Shown in pieces: positions 35,401-46,885 of a DNA stretch of 64,000 nucleotides. Source of the stretch: Amyloporia xantha (lineage: Eukaryota; Basidiomycota; Agaricomycetes; Polyporales; Adustoporiaceae); assembly GCA_036971615.1 (NCBI GenBank), contig JAYKKR010000035.1, forward strand, positions 1 to 64,000, in the 5' to 3' direction. Position 1 is the stretch's first letter. Each line of letters begins with the position of its first letter. The translations under genes were made by a program, and so were the position numbers. The notes under the pieces are model-generated. The model searched no databases. It was given only the letters and a program-made list of their open reading frames with translations, and was not told where the DNA came from.

Positions 35401-38081
35401 GCAAGATCAATCCAAGTCTAGACACGATCCTTCTAATCAAGATATTGCAATGGAACTCCAAGCTGAGATTGAGACGCTGGAGACGGAACTCAACGAAGCA
35501 CATAAAGAGATCGCACGTCTCAACATGCTAGTCAGTCAATCGCCCGCCCGCAAGGCTGTTGACAAGGCCAAAGATATCAAGATCGACATGCTGGAGAAAG
35601 AGAAGGAGGATCTCTTAGAGAGGCTAAAGTCCGCCAGGGGCCAGAACAGTATGTATAATACTCCGGGCAAGGGCGTGAACGGCAGTGGAATCTCCCCCAT
35701 GCATCGACAAATTCTAGCCCTCTCAATGAGAAGTCCCAAGACACCCGGAGGACCATTGCGGGATGTAAGTTCTTCGCCCCCCTCCCCTTTGCAAATCAAA
35801 CTGACAACTATGTTGTTAGTTGTCGTGGTTGCAGAGCACTATTAACGACCCTGCAGTATCACCTCTGGTGACAGAGATTGCTAGACTCCAACAAGAACTA
35901 GATCGAGCCAACGAAAGCATCGATGATAAGCTCGACAAGCTCGAGGATGCTGGCTTTGGCGTCGTGGGCCTCACGAGACAACTCGAGGATGCGCGGCACA
36001 AGATAATAGGTCTTGAAGACGAGATAGCTAGACTGTGTAGAAGGGAGGATAGACGCTCTCATAGACTGCAGAGAGCTCGCTGCCAGAAATGTCACACCAA
36101 AGTTGATCTCCGTGGTCTGCAACGAACAGCAGTCGGAGACGAGAGGTAGAGCTAGCCACCTCCCGCTCTAGTTATCACCTTGGCTGATTTTGCTTATGTG
36201 CAGTTCGCTATTAGATGAATCTCGCAGCAGTCTACCTTCGGAACCGCCTACACCACCTACCAAGACCAGTGAGGAGTTACGATCAAATCTTCGACAAGTC
36301 AATTCGCAGCTGGCATCTATGAAGAAAGCATGGGACGAGGAGAAGCGTCAACTACTCGGAGAGAAGGCTGTCCTTCAGGATGCTACCAGTCGGTTGAATG
36401 CACAGATCCGTGATGCAAAGAATGAAATGAGGAAACTGGTCGAGACTGAACGAATTGGGGAGAAGGCCCGTGCGGGTATCCAAGGGGTAAGTACCTTTCT
36501 CGTGCAGACTCCTCCAGACTTCATGTATTTTGTGTTCAGGAACTTCATGAAGCGAAGCGAGTTATTGACGATCTCGAAAGCGAATTGAAGAGTGAGCGAG
36601 AGCGCCTGAGGACGCTGACGACTGAACAGTCCCGTGCCAAGCGAGAGAAAGACGAGGTCATTCTACAGCTACATCGCACAGAATCTGTGAGTGCCAAACC
36701 AATAGCTGACTAGTTCAGACCCTGATTGCACCTCGAAAGGATATTGCTGATGTAAAGGAGCATCTTCAACGTCTAAAACAAGAAAATCATGATCTTGAGT
36801 CAGAACTGCGCTGTACGTGATTATTGTCTGGCAAATCTGGGTTTTGCTCATGGCATGCGACAGCCAATGCCATCGTCGAGCAAAAAGCTCGCTTACTTGA
36901 GACGAAGGTTGCCGAGAACGCTGAGAGCATCGCGCAATTGCGACAAGAACGTTCTTTACTTGCTGCGGATTACAAGCAGCTGCAGAGCCGTTACTCGAAG
37001 GCTGCAGACGTGAGTGTATAATCATTTACATCCATTGAATCTTTACCCACAAATGCATCCAGCATGCAAACAAACTTCGAGACGAACATGCCGCATCACA
37101 AGCCTCTCACGACCAGCGCCGACACCAACTTGACTTACATTTACTCGAGATCGACGATCTTCGTCGTGCGCTGGCAGACCAGGCTGATGAACTTCAACGC
37201 ACAGAATCGGAGAAAAAGCGCATCGCCGCCGAGAAGAATGACATTGCACAATCCGTCGAAGCCTTGGAGGCTGATCTGCGGCGTGTACGGAAAGATGCCG
37301 AGGCCTTTGGCCGCGATCTCAAGTTACTCCGCACCCAAAAAGATCGCCTGGAAGAGGAGCGCAAGCAAGAGATAGCCAAGGCCGAGCGAGCGCAAAAGCA
37401 ATCACATGCTCAAATCCGCTTGCTGAAGGAAGAACTTGAAAGCCAGCGAGAGAAGAGAAAGGTTGCAGACGAACGTTTCAAGAGCCATGTTTGCGCGGTG
37501 TGAGTTGACCATATTGTCGTTTACCAATTGAGGTATTGAGGCTCACATGTACGTCATGTAGCGATAAGAAACAGCTGGCCAGCATGAAGTTACAACATAA
37601 CCAAGAATGCAAGGGGCTGATTGTACAGATTCGCTACCTTAAGGCGAAGTTCACACGAGAGTCGAGCTTGCGATGTGATCTTGGATATCAGAAGCAATAT
37701 TTGCTTGTTCTGCTGGCACGATTTGAGAGGAAGTGAGTGAAAACCAGAGGCACTGTGATATTTTGAGATGCCGATATTTTCTCCCACAGCGAACAAAGAA
37801 TCCTTGCTGCAATAGCGAGGGTTGGCTTCCCAGCGTCTGATCCCCCTGCAGCACCAAGACGACGGACATTAAAGAGTGTAGTCTTGTCTGTGATGTTTAT
37901 TCTCCGTTCAAAGTACGCAATTTGTCCCTTACCCAACAAATTGGCTAATGAAAAATTTCAACATAGACGTGCCAGTGATACATGGCGAGAGCAAAGCGCA
38001 TCAAAGGAAGCAATCGCTGCAGCTCTGCAAGAAGTCAGGCAGCGGAGAGCAATCAACAGTGACAAAAATAGTACACCATAA
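32453..38081 (+). CDS. Pericentrin/Pcp1-like spindle pole body coiled-coil protein
   Basis: A scaffold that anchors gamma-tubulin complexes at the spindle pole body. From the ATG at 32453 (or 32462) it reads MTAMLETPSRVWRR, followed by a long serine/proline-rich region. Near residue 560 a short motif, FNAGKLNNYLHGLNRRLQEE, resembles the CM1/Cnn_1N gamma-tubulin-binding motif. About 1000 residues of coiled coil follow. Near the C-terminus, IVQIRYLKAKFTRESSLR and LGYQKQYLLVLLARFER match the PACT domain that targets pericentrin, AKAP450 and Pcp1 to poles. Exons: 32453-33061, 33113-35764, 35820-36145, 36204-36486, 36540-36686, 36740-36812, 36864-37009, 37063-37499, 37562-37732, 37790-37912, 37967-38081. 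The sum of 5082 nt gives 1693 residues with no frame problem. A CRRED/CQKC cysteine pair lies in exon 3. The gene ends 127 bases from the stop of cardiolipin synthase. Confidence 0.9.
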
Positions 38082-38208
38082 ATTATCACTTTCCGTGTTT
38101 GTGCAGTCCTGTATTGACATCTTTGGTTCATCCCTGTTGTATTTGTGTATGACGTCCTTCCATTAGCAGTATATGAATTATACGATTTGAGGCAGCCCAA
38201 CGTCGCAA

Positions 38209-39316
38209 TTAAGAAGGAGGCCGTCGCCTTGCCGAGACGATCCGAACAGCGTCTTTTGAGAATAAATATGATGCACCGCTCCACACAGTCGTCGCAGCAA
38301 CAACCCATCTAATGACAATAAGAATGATAGACCCAGCATAATAATGCATAGAACCTACTGAAGCGCGTGCAAAGCCTGGTCGATCTCAAATGGAAGCACA
38401 GGGTTGATTGTAGTTGATGCCATCAGGAGTAGTTGCAACAAAGTGTTGATCTGAGAGAAGTAATTGAGCGGTACTTTTCACGCTTCATGCTCAGGACCAA
38501 CCTTGCTAATGTTTGTAGGGTGTACCTCGGCCGAGGGGATGGACATATCCCAGTAGCGACGGAAAGTTTTCTGGACATTCTTTAGTGTCAGTTAATGTAG
38601 TCACAGGACTGACATGACATACTGGAGCGGGTAATGAAGTGTAACGGATGTAGAATGCTGACAAGCTGAGTAGAACATCTCGACCAAGGATGATACCAGC
38701 CAGCGGAACTAGAGTAGATCATAGGTTCAGAGGCTGACGTCAGATCTTCATGAGCTCACTCGCCTGGAATCATACTCTTCCAGGCTAAAGTCAACGTCAA
38801 AGTGGTCATGAGGGTCTTGTCAGCGGCAGGATCGAGAATAGTGCCAAGGACGGATGTCATTTTGAACCGGCGCGCAATCCAGCCGTCCACCTTGAGAACG
38901 ACAGCTCAAGGTGAGAGCAACCAAGGAAGCAAGTGAGACTAGCAGACCGTATCTGTTAAACCAGCATAGATGAGTAGAGCTGTCGCGACTTCGAAGTGGT
39001 CGTGCACGATGGCCCATCCGAGGGCAGGGCAAGCGAGGATACGAGACACAGTCAGTATATTGGGGATAGTATAGACATTCTCTCTGAGTTCTCGTAAGGA
39101 CCGCTTTCTATCGTCGCTAGCTTGCGCTGGATGATATACAGAGAATTGCCGTCTAGAAACTAGAGAATGTCGCGCTGGATTGGCTGAATGTGTGAAGTGC
39201 CAATCTCGGCGGCAAGCCAGTGTCCCAAATTTTCCAAGACAAAAAGGTCTGAACACAGCATGATTTTGTCGAGAAAGCTGTAAACGGGTGTTTGCAAAGG
39301 TTGCAAGAGACAACAT
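38209..39316 (-). CDS. Cardiolipin synthase (CDP-alcohol phosphatidyltransferase)
   Basis: Joins CDP-diacylglycerol and phosphatidylglycerol to cardiolipin in the mitochondrial inner membrane (CRD1 in yeast). The ATG at 39316 gives an arginine-rich, acid-poor N-terminus consistent with a mitochondrial targeting peptide, then YTIPNILTVSRILACPALGW. The signature DG(x2)AR(x8)G(x3)D(x3)D is complete: DGWIARR, then G, then LDPAAD. Hydrophobic segments and PSAEVHPTNISK follow, as in the family. Exons: 38948-39316, 38764-38890, 38623-38708, 38502-38570, 38359-38450, 38209-38308. The sum of 843 nt gives 280 residues. The intron after 38764 must start with GC (CCAG then GCGAGT) to keep the conserved VPLAG segment in frame, so it is a GC-AG intron. 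Confidence 0.93.
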
Positions 39317-39385
39317 TTGAGAAAGTATCGGTCAACTTGGTCCAAATCGACCCATTGGGATTCGTCGCCGCGCGGCAGAGTAATG

Positions 39386-39393
39386 CACGTGAC
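39386..39393 (-). promoter_or_regulatory. GTCACGTG box in the cardiolipin synthase promoter
   Basis: Read on the gene's strand, the site is GTCACGTG, an exact RTCACGTG (Cbf1-type) sequence about 70 bases upstream of the ATG at 39316. The proximal position makes a role plausible, but it rests on one short match. Confidence 0.4.
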
Positions 39394-42300
39394 ATACATC
39401 ACATGATCGCGATGTACGTTACGACTCGCCGCTCGGAGTTTCGGACTCGCATGTCAATGTAGGCCATTACTTATGCCTGCTACAGCATTCTCGACCTTTG
39501 ACAAACCGTCCATAATAACAGAACACACTATTTCAGTACACTTCCGTAAAGGTCAACAAATAGGCAATGCATCATCTGGCACCTATACCCTAATCGTGCG
39601 GCTCCGCCAGGCAGACTCCGCTGATAAATACCCAGGTTCGGAAGCACTCGTCTCTTGTGCAACTTCGTCCATCGGATAGCATACGCATTGTGTGCCACTC
39701 TCAGGCTCGTAGACACAACGCGCTATCGCGTCCCTGATCCTAGCCAGGGCGATCGAGTCGGCTCGAAGGACCCAGCCGCCCGTCGACAATAACACCTATG
39801 CAGCGGCCGGCCGGGCCAAACCCGAGCTAATCTCACAGCGGTCGATAAGACATCTCATCGCGGCAGAATGCGGTTCCCATGATCGCGGCGAGAGAGATCA
39901 ACCTTGTGTGGGGAAGCCAATTCGAATCGCGGATGCAGCGCGAAGCCGGGGTGCTTCGACGTCTCGATTGTCCGCGGCGGAATTCCGAACAGGCTTAAGG
40001 TTTGTTAGGGTTTAGAGCGCATTACCTTTGTTTAGTGCGGAACATGCGGATGGAGGTCGCGGGGTGGTACAAACGTCGAAATCGCGCCCATATGCGTGTG
40101 CGTGCATGCATGAGTGCGATTTAGACCGGTATTGGAAGCGAAACAGGTACCTTTAGTGTCTTGTGAAATTACAGAGAGATGAAATCCCCGGTGGCCAGAC
40201 AGGCCGCCAGACTAGCCACTCCTATCGCACCAGTCCGGACAGGCTTCCCTCAAAGAACTCGATTGGTGGTCCAACGTATTAAAGGCCGTCGGCCGCACGT
40301 CGGAGGATAAGTGCACCGAGAACCACAGAAGTGCGCGATATCCGCAAAGAGAGATCGTCGGCGAATATACGGGGTGGCCCTTGTCCTCGAGGAGAAGATC
40401 CACCGCCGCGTCTATCACCCCACACGCTCTCGTTGCCCGTCTCCATGGCGCTGCCACCGTTGAGCGCGGAATCACGATGGCCTGCCAATTGTCGCGCATT
40501 CTGTTACGGGGTAAATCTGACAGCGGCCACCCGTCCGCGCCCGCACAGGCACCGTACGACTCACGAGCGATACCACATATTGAGCGTGTTACGCGGGATC
40601 AAGGCTACGACACTGCAGTGTCCAGTTTCACGCCGAAAGCAGCGCTGCACGACGCGACAGAACGACCCGCTGGCCGCTCTGTGCCCCGCGTTGATCGCCT
40701 GCCATGAATGTACGGCATCGCCACCCCCGGGCATCGGGGTCATGGGGACGGTGCGGGGAGACCAATGCTCGATGCTGCGGGATCACGACGAGTGAATGTT
40801 ACCATCCTGGATCTCTCCCGGACCCCATCCAGATGTCAAATTTAGACAAATAGTGTTCCGGAAGTGACAGCTTCCTGAGTTGTTATGCCGTCGCAGTCAG
40901 CAGGTCGGTAGTCGCACCATGGGGGCGATCGTTACGGACGACCGAGTCATGGGGATGTGTACCGCGCAGGAATTTGCAAGATGCAAAGAGCCCGCCGAGT
41001 CATGCGGAAGAGCGGCATGGCGGATCCGGGGTATGAAGAACATGTATGTGCAAAGGCGGCCAGCAGGGAGGAATGCGAGCTCGATTTGGGTACTCCCGGA
41101 AGATTAGAAGCAGGTCAGGACCCTTGACAGTGGAGAAGGCTGAATGGCGAGTTACCGAACCTAAGCCGAATACACACATTCATTGGCGCTTGGCGTGGTT
41201 TGGATATGCGGCATACCTATGAAGACTTGCAAGGAACCGGGCCTTGACTCAATTAAATATCTTGATACATCAGCGTGAGCCACTCACAGGCAGGGCTGAG
41301 TTAAGGGGAGGTAAGGGTAGTTTAACAGAGTTGCGAGCCTCAGGAAAGGATTTGCCAATGGGAGCATACTACAGCCCTAACTTCAGGTTCAGTCAGAGTC
41401 TGTACAAGTTCTTGTAGAGACAGGGGGACTCCGCCGGGCCAAACGCTTGCACAATTGAGAAATGTTCTGAGAAACCTTTTTTCATCTAGTTTCCAGTATC
41501 AACATGTAGCACATAACCCGAGCAACAGGTGCAGATACAATGAATTCACGGACCACCGGTGAAACATTTCAGGGCGTGCTGCAAGAGGAAAGAAACGACT
41601 CCGTGACAGTCAGCCTAACAAGGGCTGTCCGGTGTCCTGGCCGATCGAGCGCGCTTCTTCAGTCACAAGGGGACACCGGAAATTACAGACAGAGAACCCT
41701 CGGTGAGATTGGGCTGTAGATGGCTGTGGCGACGGGAGAGTGATTGTATGAGGATCAACGGGAAAGCGTTCGTTGCTGACAGACTATAGAGATGCCAAGA
41801 TCCGGAGTGCGGAGGGCATGCAGAGAGGAACTACGGCCGAGTCAGATGATGGTTCCGAACTGCGCGCGCAAGACGGTTGGATCTGGCAGTGCCCAGAGAG
41901 ACTATTGGAGTCCGAGACACGCAAGCTGTTCACGGAGCTCGCGGTGACCTGACATTGCGGCTTGCATCGATTTGTCGGTGGGTGCGTACCTGGAAGCCGT
42001 ATGAGGCATCAGCGGGACCTATGGCGGGGCACATGGAAGGCAAGTCAGGAGAGTATGATCCGTGCCCGTCTGGTACCATCGATGTTCCTGTTTGCTGTGG
42101 GAGAAGGGTGTCCTGCCTGAGGCTGGCTGAGCCGCCCATACTGACGGACTCGGGGAAAGAACGCATGCACTGCTCATGGACCGACTTCGGCAGAACTGGA
42201 GGTCCGTGCCGGACCGTGGAAAGAGTGGTGGTGAGCGCTCCATCCGGGGTGCGCCCAGGTTGCGTCCAGGGGCTGAGAAAAAAAGCGGCGAGCGGGAAGT

Positions 42301-42728
42301 GATTTGTTTGGATCGATAGAGAGAGAAAAGAGCAAGAAAGAGCGGATAGAGAAGGCGATTTGTCAAGCCAAGGGGGGGAAAATGCTAGGCCGGCGGTGTG
42401 GATGGCGGAGCACGTGCCCGTCCGAGGCTCACCACGTGCCTCGGGAGAGTGCGGGCAGATCCGTCACACTGGCGACTGCTATCCATATCCGCCCCACCCC
42501 TGCTTCCCAACCCTCCCAATGTCGCTTTTTTCTCGACATAATCACTCACCACCACCATCTCCTGCACTGCCACAAACCTGGGCTCTTGTCCTCCACCGCC
42601 AGTCTGTCTGTATCTCTACGAGGCCTTTCAAGCCCACCTACCCATTCCTGGCTCTGTTTCTCGCCTTTTTCTGTATAACAGCGCAGGATATCCTCTTTCC
42701 TGATCCTACGCGCCCCTTCTAGAGTAGC
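39394..42728. other. Long gene-poor region upstream of the Reg1-like gene
   Basis: Over 3.3 kb I find no frame with a recognisable domain or coherent splicing. Frames of up to 154 codons overlap in several phases and look random. It is the longest gene-free stretch outside the mobile region. The last 250 bases are pyrimidine-rich (about 42480-42720), as expected for a fungal 5' leader. Two CACGTG boxes lie at 42411 and 42433. A long regulatory region, or an unrecognised non-coding transcript, is possible. Confidence 0.45.
42411..42438 (+). promoter_or_regulatory. Paired CACGTG E-boxes upstream of the Reg1-like gene
   Basis: Two CACGTG palindromes lie at 42411-42416 and 42433-42438, one about two helix turns after the other and about 300 bases upstream of the ATG at 42729. 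The second sits beside a small inverted repeat (CCGAGGC ... GCCTCGG). This suggests a bHLH-factor site, but it is inferred from sequence only. Confidence 0.4.
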
Positions 42729-45700
42729 ATGCCAATACCTCCAACATTGACAAGCTATCTACCCGTCCTCATGATCTCCGTCACTCATTCTGCCGCTCCT
42801 GACGACACCTCCTTCTCCACGCTTCCCGAGGGCCAGGTTGACTATTTATCGCATGAATGGAGAGAAGAGGATGTCTGGCGGTCGTGGCGTAGCATGACCC
42901 GCCAGAAGAACGCGATTGCGAATGGGATGCGACTCGAGAACGCAAGTTGGCGGACGTGGTGGAAGCAGAGGAACAAGCTAAAGACCATCAGTCCCGAAAC
43001 GCTCAATTGGTGTGTATCTCTTTCCGTTACGTTACCTTTCATCTCCATTATCTGCCCCAACTCCCGACACGAGGCGGGGGCATGCTGCGGGAGTGAGCGC
43101 AGTACGCTGGGGAAAGAATACGTTACATGGGCTCCGAATATGCAGAGAAGACGGTTCCCAGGGAGTGACAATTTCTGACAACGAGAAGCCCTCTGCTTTA
43201 CGATCTGCTGAACATTGGATGAAATCGTTATCGCCTCGAGACAGTTTTTAGTGGCATGAAACTGGGGGTCGACTCCAGTGGTAGCCCTTTGCCCCTTTCA
43301 CCTCGTTCCAAGCTCGTGTCTGACCAAGCTGACATGGCTGTTTTAGGCTGAAGGACTCGGACGTGACCTGGCTATATGGCCCGTTGCACGTTGGATCGGA
43401 CTGGTCGCCTTCGCGCAACAAAGGGAAGGACCCATTACACAAAGTGAAGAGACAGAATAGCACAGACGCTGTGTCTAGCGCCGCGGCTCCCGCGAGCCAC
43501 GCGAAGAAGCCTATCTTGAAGCACCGTAGCATCAGCCAGCTGCTGTCGCTTCCGTCGAGCCGCTGGTTCGAGCATGGCGACAGCGACGAGGAAGAGGACG
43601 AGACTGCGGAGGGGCAAGAGGAAGATCCGTCCAAGCCAATGCGGCCGCCGCTCCTGCACACGAAGAGCGACACACATATCAGCCTGCGTGGGCGCCCACA
43701 CCGCAAAGACTCGCCGCCGCGGATCATTGCCGAGGACGCCCCTGCGGTGCTGCATGCGCGCGAGATGTCCATCGTGTCGAGTGCGCCTACGACGACACCA
43801 TTGAGTGAGGCATCCATCACGGCGATGAGCGACCATGACCTCAGCGGGAGCTCGAGCGTGAGCGGAGATGGCTCTACAGGGAGTGGCGCGACGAGTGATT
43901 CTGGCCTGAAGAAGAAGCACATCAGCTTCAATACCTTCGTGGAACAGTGCATCGCGATCGAGAAGCCCAACCATAAACGCCCGGCTATCGGTGGCAGCCG
44001 AGGATCTCCCGTGTTTAGCTACGACGACGGGTCAGTAGTCTGTTCCTTGTGGTGGGTTAGGCTACACTGAAATAATGCGTCGTTCTAGGTATGAGGAAGG
44101 CTCGGAAGGCGGGGGCGATGATGATTCGTACGACTCGCCTTCGAACTACTTCATGGGTGCGCAGTCTGGAGACAACTCCGACTCGGACGACGACGACGAC
44201 GATGTGATTGAGATGCGGTCTTCACGCTCTCGCGCATCTTCGATATCCAGCACGAACCAGTCTGTGCAGTTTGCGACCAACGCTGAGCAACCATCAACCC
44301 CTCACCCGCGCTTCCGCCCACCCCTCATGCGCAAATCATCCACGAGTGGCGACCGTGTCACCATTGCGCCAATAGCCCCTACGATCTTGAAGAGCACAGG
44401 TGTCGGGAACAACTTACGGGCCGTAGTGGCAGGCCGTGTCACCCCTGCTCCTAAGGACGTCGAGCTCGTGTACGCGCCGCCACACCATAGCAACTATAGC
44501 TTGCCTGGCACGCCGAACGTCGCCAGTCCAGCTGCGGAGGAAGTGTACCATCATCGCGAGTCGTACTTCAGTGTCGGCACGAACCCCTCGCCCCAGTCAC
44601 ACTCGCCCACGGGGTCGCCGCAGATACCGATGGTCGGCGCGCTCCCGCCACCGCCACAGATATCGTCTTCACCACCGAAGTACGAGGCACATGCACGGCA
44701 GTTCTTCGCGCACCAGCCCGCCGTCGACTCGCCTATGCATGTCGACGACATGGGTGACGCTCCGATGGAGGACACATTCGACTTCTTCGACGGCTCTACA
44801 GAGGACATCCCGTCAAGTTGGTCTGCGCCAGAGCTACGGAGAACACGAGGGAGAGCTGATTCGCGAGATGACTTCGACCACCGGACGGGAGGCATGGTAC
44901 GATATGCGGAGGGTGGTGCGGCAAGTGTGCCTACTGGGCGGAGGAGTGGCGTCGCGGAGTCGACTTACTCTCCCGGGCAGAGTCCCGACACGCCAGTGGT
45001 GGTCGTGAACGAGGTAAACGGTGCCACAGAGGAGCGGACCGAGCGCTCGAGGGAGGGCAGTCCCTCCTTCGCGGATCTCGCCGACTCAGACAACCCAGCA
45101 AGCCCACCCACCTACGTTCACACACTATCAGCGGCTCTGCCCGTCCCTCGCATTGGCACGGCGAATCCATACATCGCGTTCTCTCCACAGACGACGGACT
45201 CGGTGCTGCTCTCGCCGAGCGACATCATGTGTCGGGGGCGCACGCCGCCTGCGACGTCGTCTGTGGGCGGTTCGACGACTTCGGGCTCGACGAGCTACAC
45301 GCGGTCTACTGACTCGCGCTCGGAGTCGAGGGGGCGCTCTGTCACGCGGAACTCGTCGTTTTCGGATCGCGAACGGTCGTCGAGCCGGGGGACGAGTTCA
45401 CCCATGGGTAGCTTGTCGCCGACGGGCTCAGCGCTTGGCCTGGGTGCTGCGTCGGTGTACGTGCGAGGTCGCGACCGTGAGAGCAGCAGTAGGAGTAGCG
45501 GGCGCGGGAGGACAGGCAGCGACGAAGTGGAGCGCGGGCGCGAGCGGACCGGGAGGTCGTTGGCAGCCAGTGTGAGTCCTCCGAACCCGGCGGGATCTCC
45601 GACGCAAGCGAACAGCGATATGGAGTGGCAAGCTCATTCACCCAGTATGCTGGACGGGCACATCGAGAAGTTGGAGGCGCCATCGCCGCCGTCTTCTGTC

Positions 45701-46162
45701 TCCGGTTCGTCGACTGCTAGTGCATCCACCGCACGGCAGCCTGTGTACAATGAGTCAGTGGCTGCTCCACGTCCTCGAGTCTCTCTTAACGCGTCCGCTG
45801 GTTTGCCGCCAATAGCGTTGCCCTCGCCCATCCCGGAAGAAGATGAGCAACGATCAAGACATCCTACCCCTGCCAACTCTCCCATATCTGGCTTCAATCT
45901 CACCCCTCATCCGTCTTCATCTGAATCTACCTCCGTTCCTCCAGCAGGGCAGCCTATTGCAGAATTGCCTTCCCCGACGTATTCGCCAGAGGTGAAGGCT
46001 GGCAGCACCAGCCCTGTCCCCATCCCGCGCACCAAGGATCGCGTCCCAAGAGCTTCGTTAGACGGTCAGCAGGACCAGTCTGGCTTTGTAGGACGTGCTG
46101 CGGATATGGTGTCCACCGCGCGAGGCTTCCTCGGTTCAATATGGAATGCCGGTACGGCATGA
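42729..46162 (+). CDS. Reg1-like PP1 (GLC7) regulatory subunit, DUF1752 family
   Basis: Yeast Reg1 targets the phosphatase Glc7 to Snf1 in glucose signalling, and this gene has its landmarks. Near residue 50 lies the conserved block WRSWRSMTRQKNAIANG, then LENASWRTWWKQ and DVTWLYGPLH. The PP1-docking motif appears as KKHISFNTFVEQC (KHISF fits [RK]x[VI]xF). A run of acidic residues (DSDDDDDDV), long serine/proline-rich disordered segments, and a C-terminal STARGFLGSIWNAG complete it. Exons: 42729-43009, 43347-44030, 44089-46162. The sum of 3039 nt gives 1012 residues. The first intron is 337 nt, about six times the usual size here. The 3' half has long open frames in other phases because of its GC-rich, repetitive codons; these are shadows. 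Confidence 0.88.
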
Positions 46163-46885
46163 AATATTCTCTTTTCATTTCTTTTTCATCACATCATCTA
46201 TATCAATCCGTATACCGAGTGTCATCTAACGTATCACACCATGGACGTGGATGTACCGCCGGTGCTCTAACCCTCATCATCATCGCTTCACCTGTCACAT
46301 ATCATCAACTTATTCTCATATGCATTATTCGGCTTCGGTTACGATATCCCATCTCGGTTCATGGTGTCCGTCGTTCGTTCGCACGTCGCATGGAACTGCA
46401 ACTCTACGCACTGACTGAACTTTAATGTGGCATCTTCACTGCTCTCACCGTTACTTTTACGCCCACCTTTTGCTTGCTTTTTATGGTCTTCGAGTCTTCG
46501 ATTTCTTACGAATGTCTTGCATGCCTCCCGCGCGGTTGACCTGCGTGTGCGCTGGCGGAGGGGTTTGTTCGATCTATTCCGAATTGGTTTTGGACTTTAT
46601 GATGTCTTGGGCAACCGGCGGGTCTCCCATCCTAATTCGATATCGCAGCGTACATAGTGTATATGATTTGCTCGCATGTCGTCCGTTTGGGCATGTATCT
46701 TTCTAGGTATCTTGTTTCATAGATGTAATTCTGAAGCATTGATATCGATGGCTTTAAGCAGACACCGAGCGCCTGCAGCAGCAGCTCTGAAGGTTATCCT
46801 GATCTTCATCTTTACGAGCCTATCGTCGCAGACCAGCGCAGACCGCATCTCAAGACTGCTGGACAGTAGACTGACCATCGCCGCC
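46163..46885. other. Intergenic region before BTB copy G
   Basis: This holds the 3' flank of the Reg1-like gene and the promoter and leader of copy G. Open frames here show no motif. Confidence 0.4.

Noticed and set aside
41877..42302. 141-codon open frame in the gene-poor region
   Set aside because: No domain, no conserved-looking pattern, and overlapped by antisense frames of similar size.
43435..45575. Open frames of up to 190 codons in other phases of the Reg1-like gene
   Set aside because: Arginine- and serine-rich shadow frames caused by GC-rich codons of the real gene.
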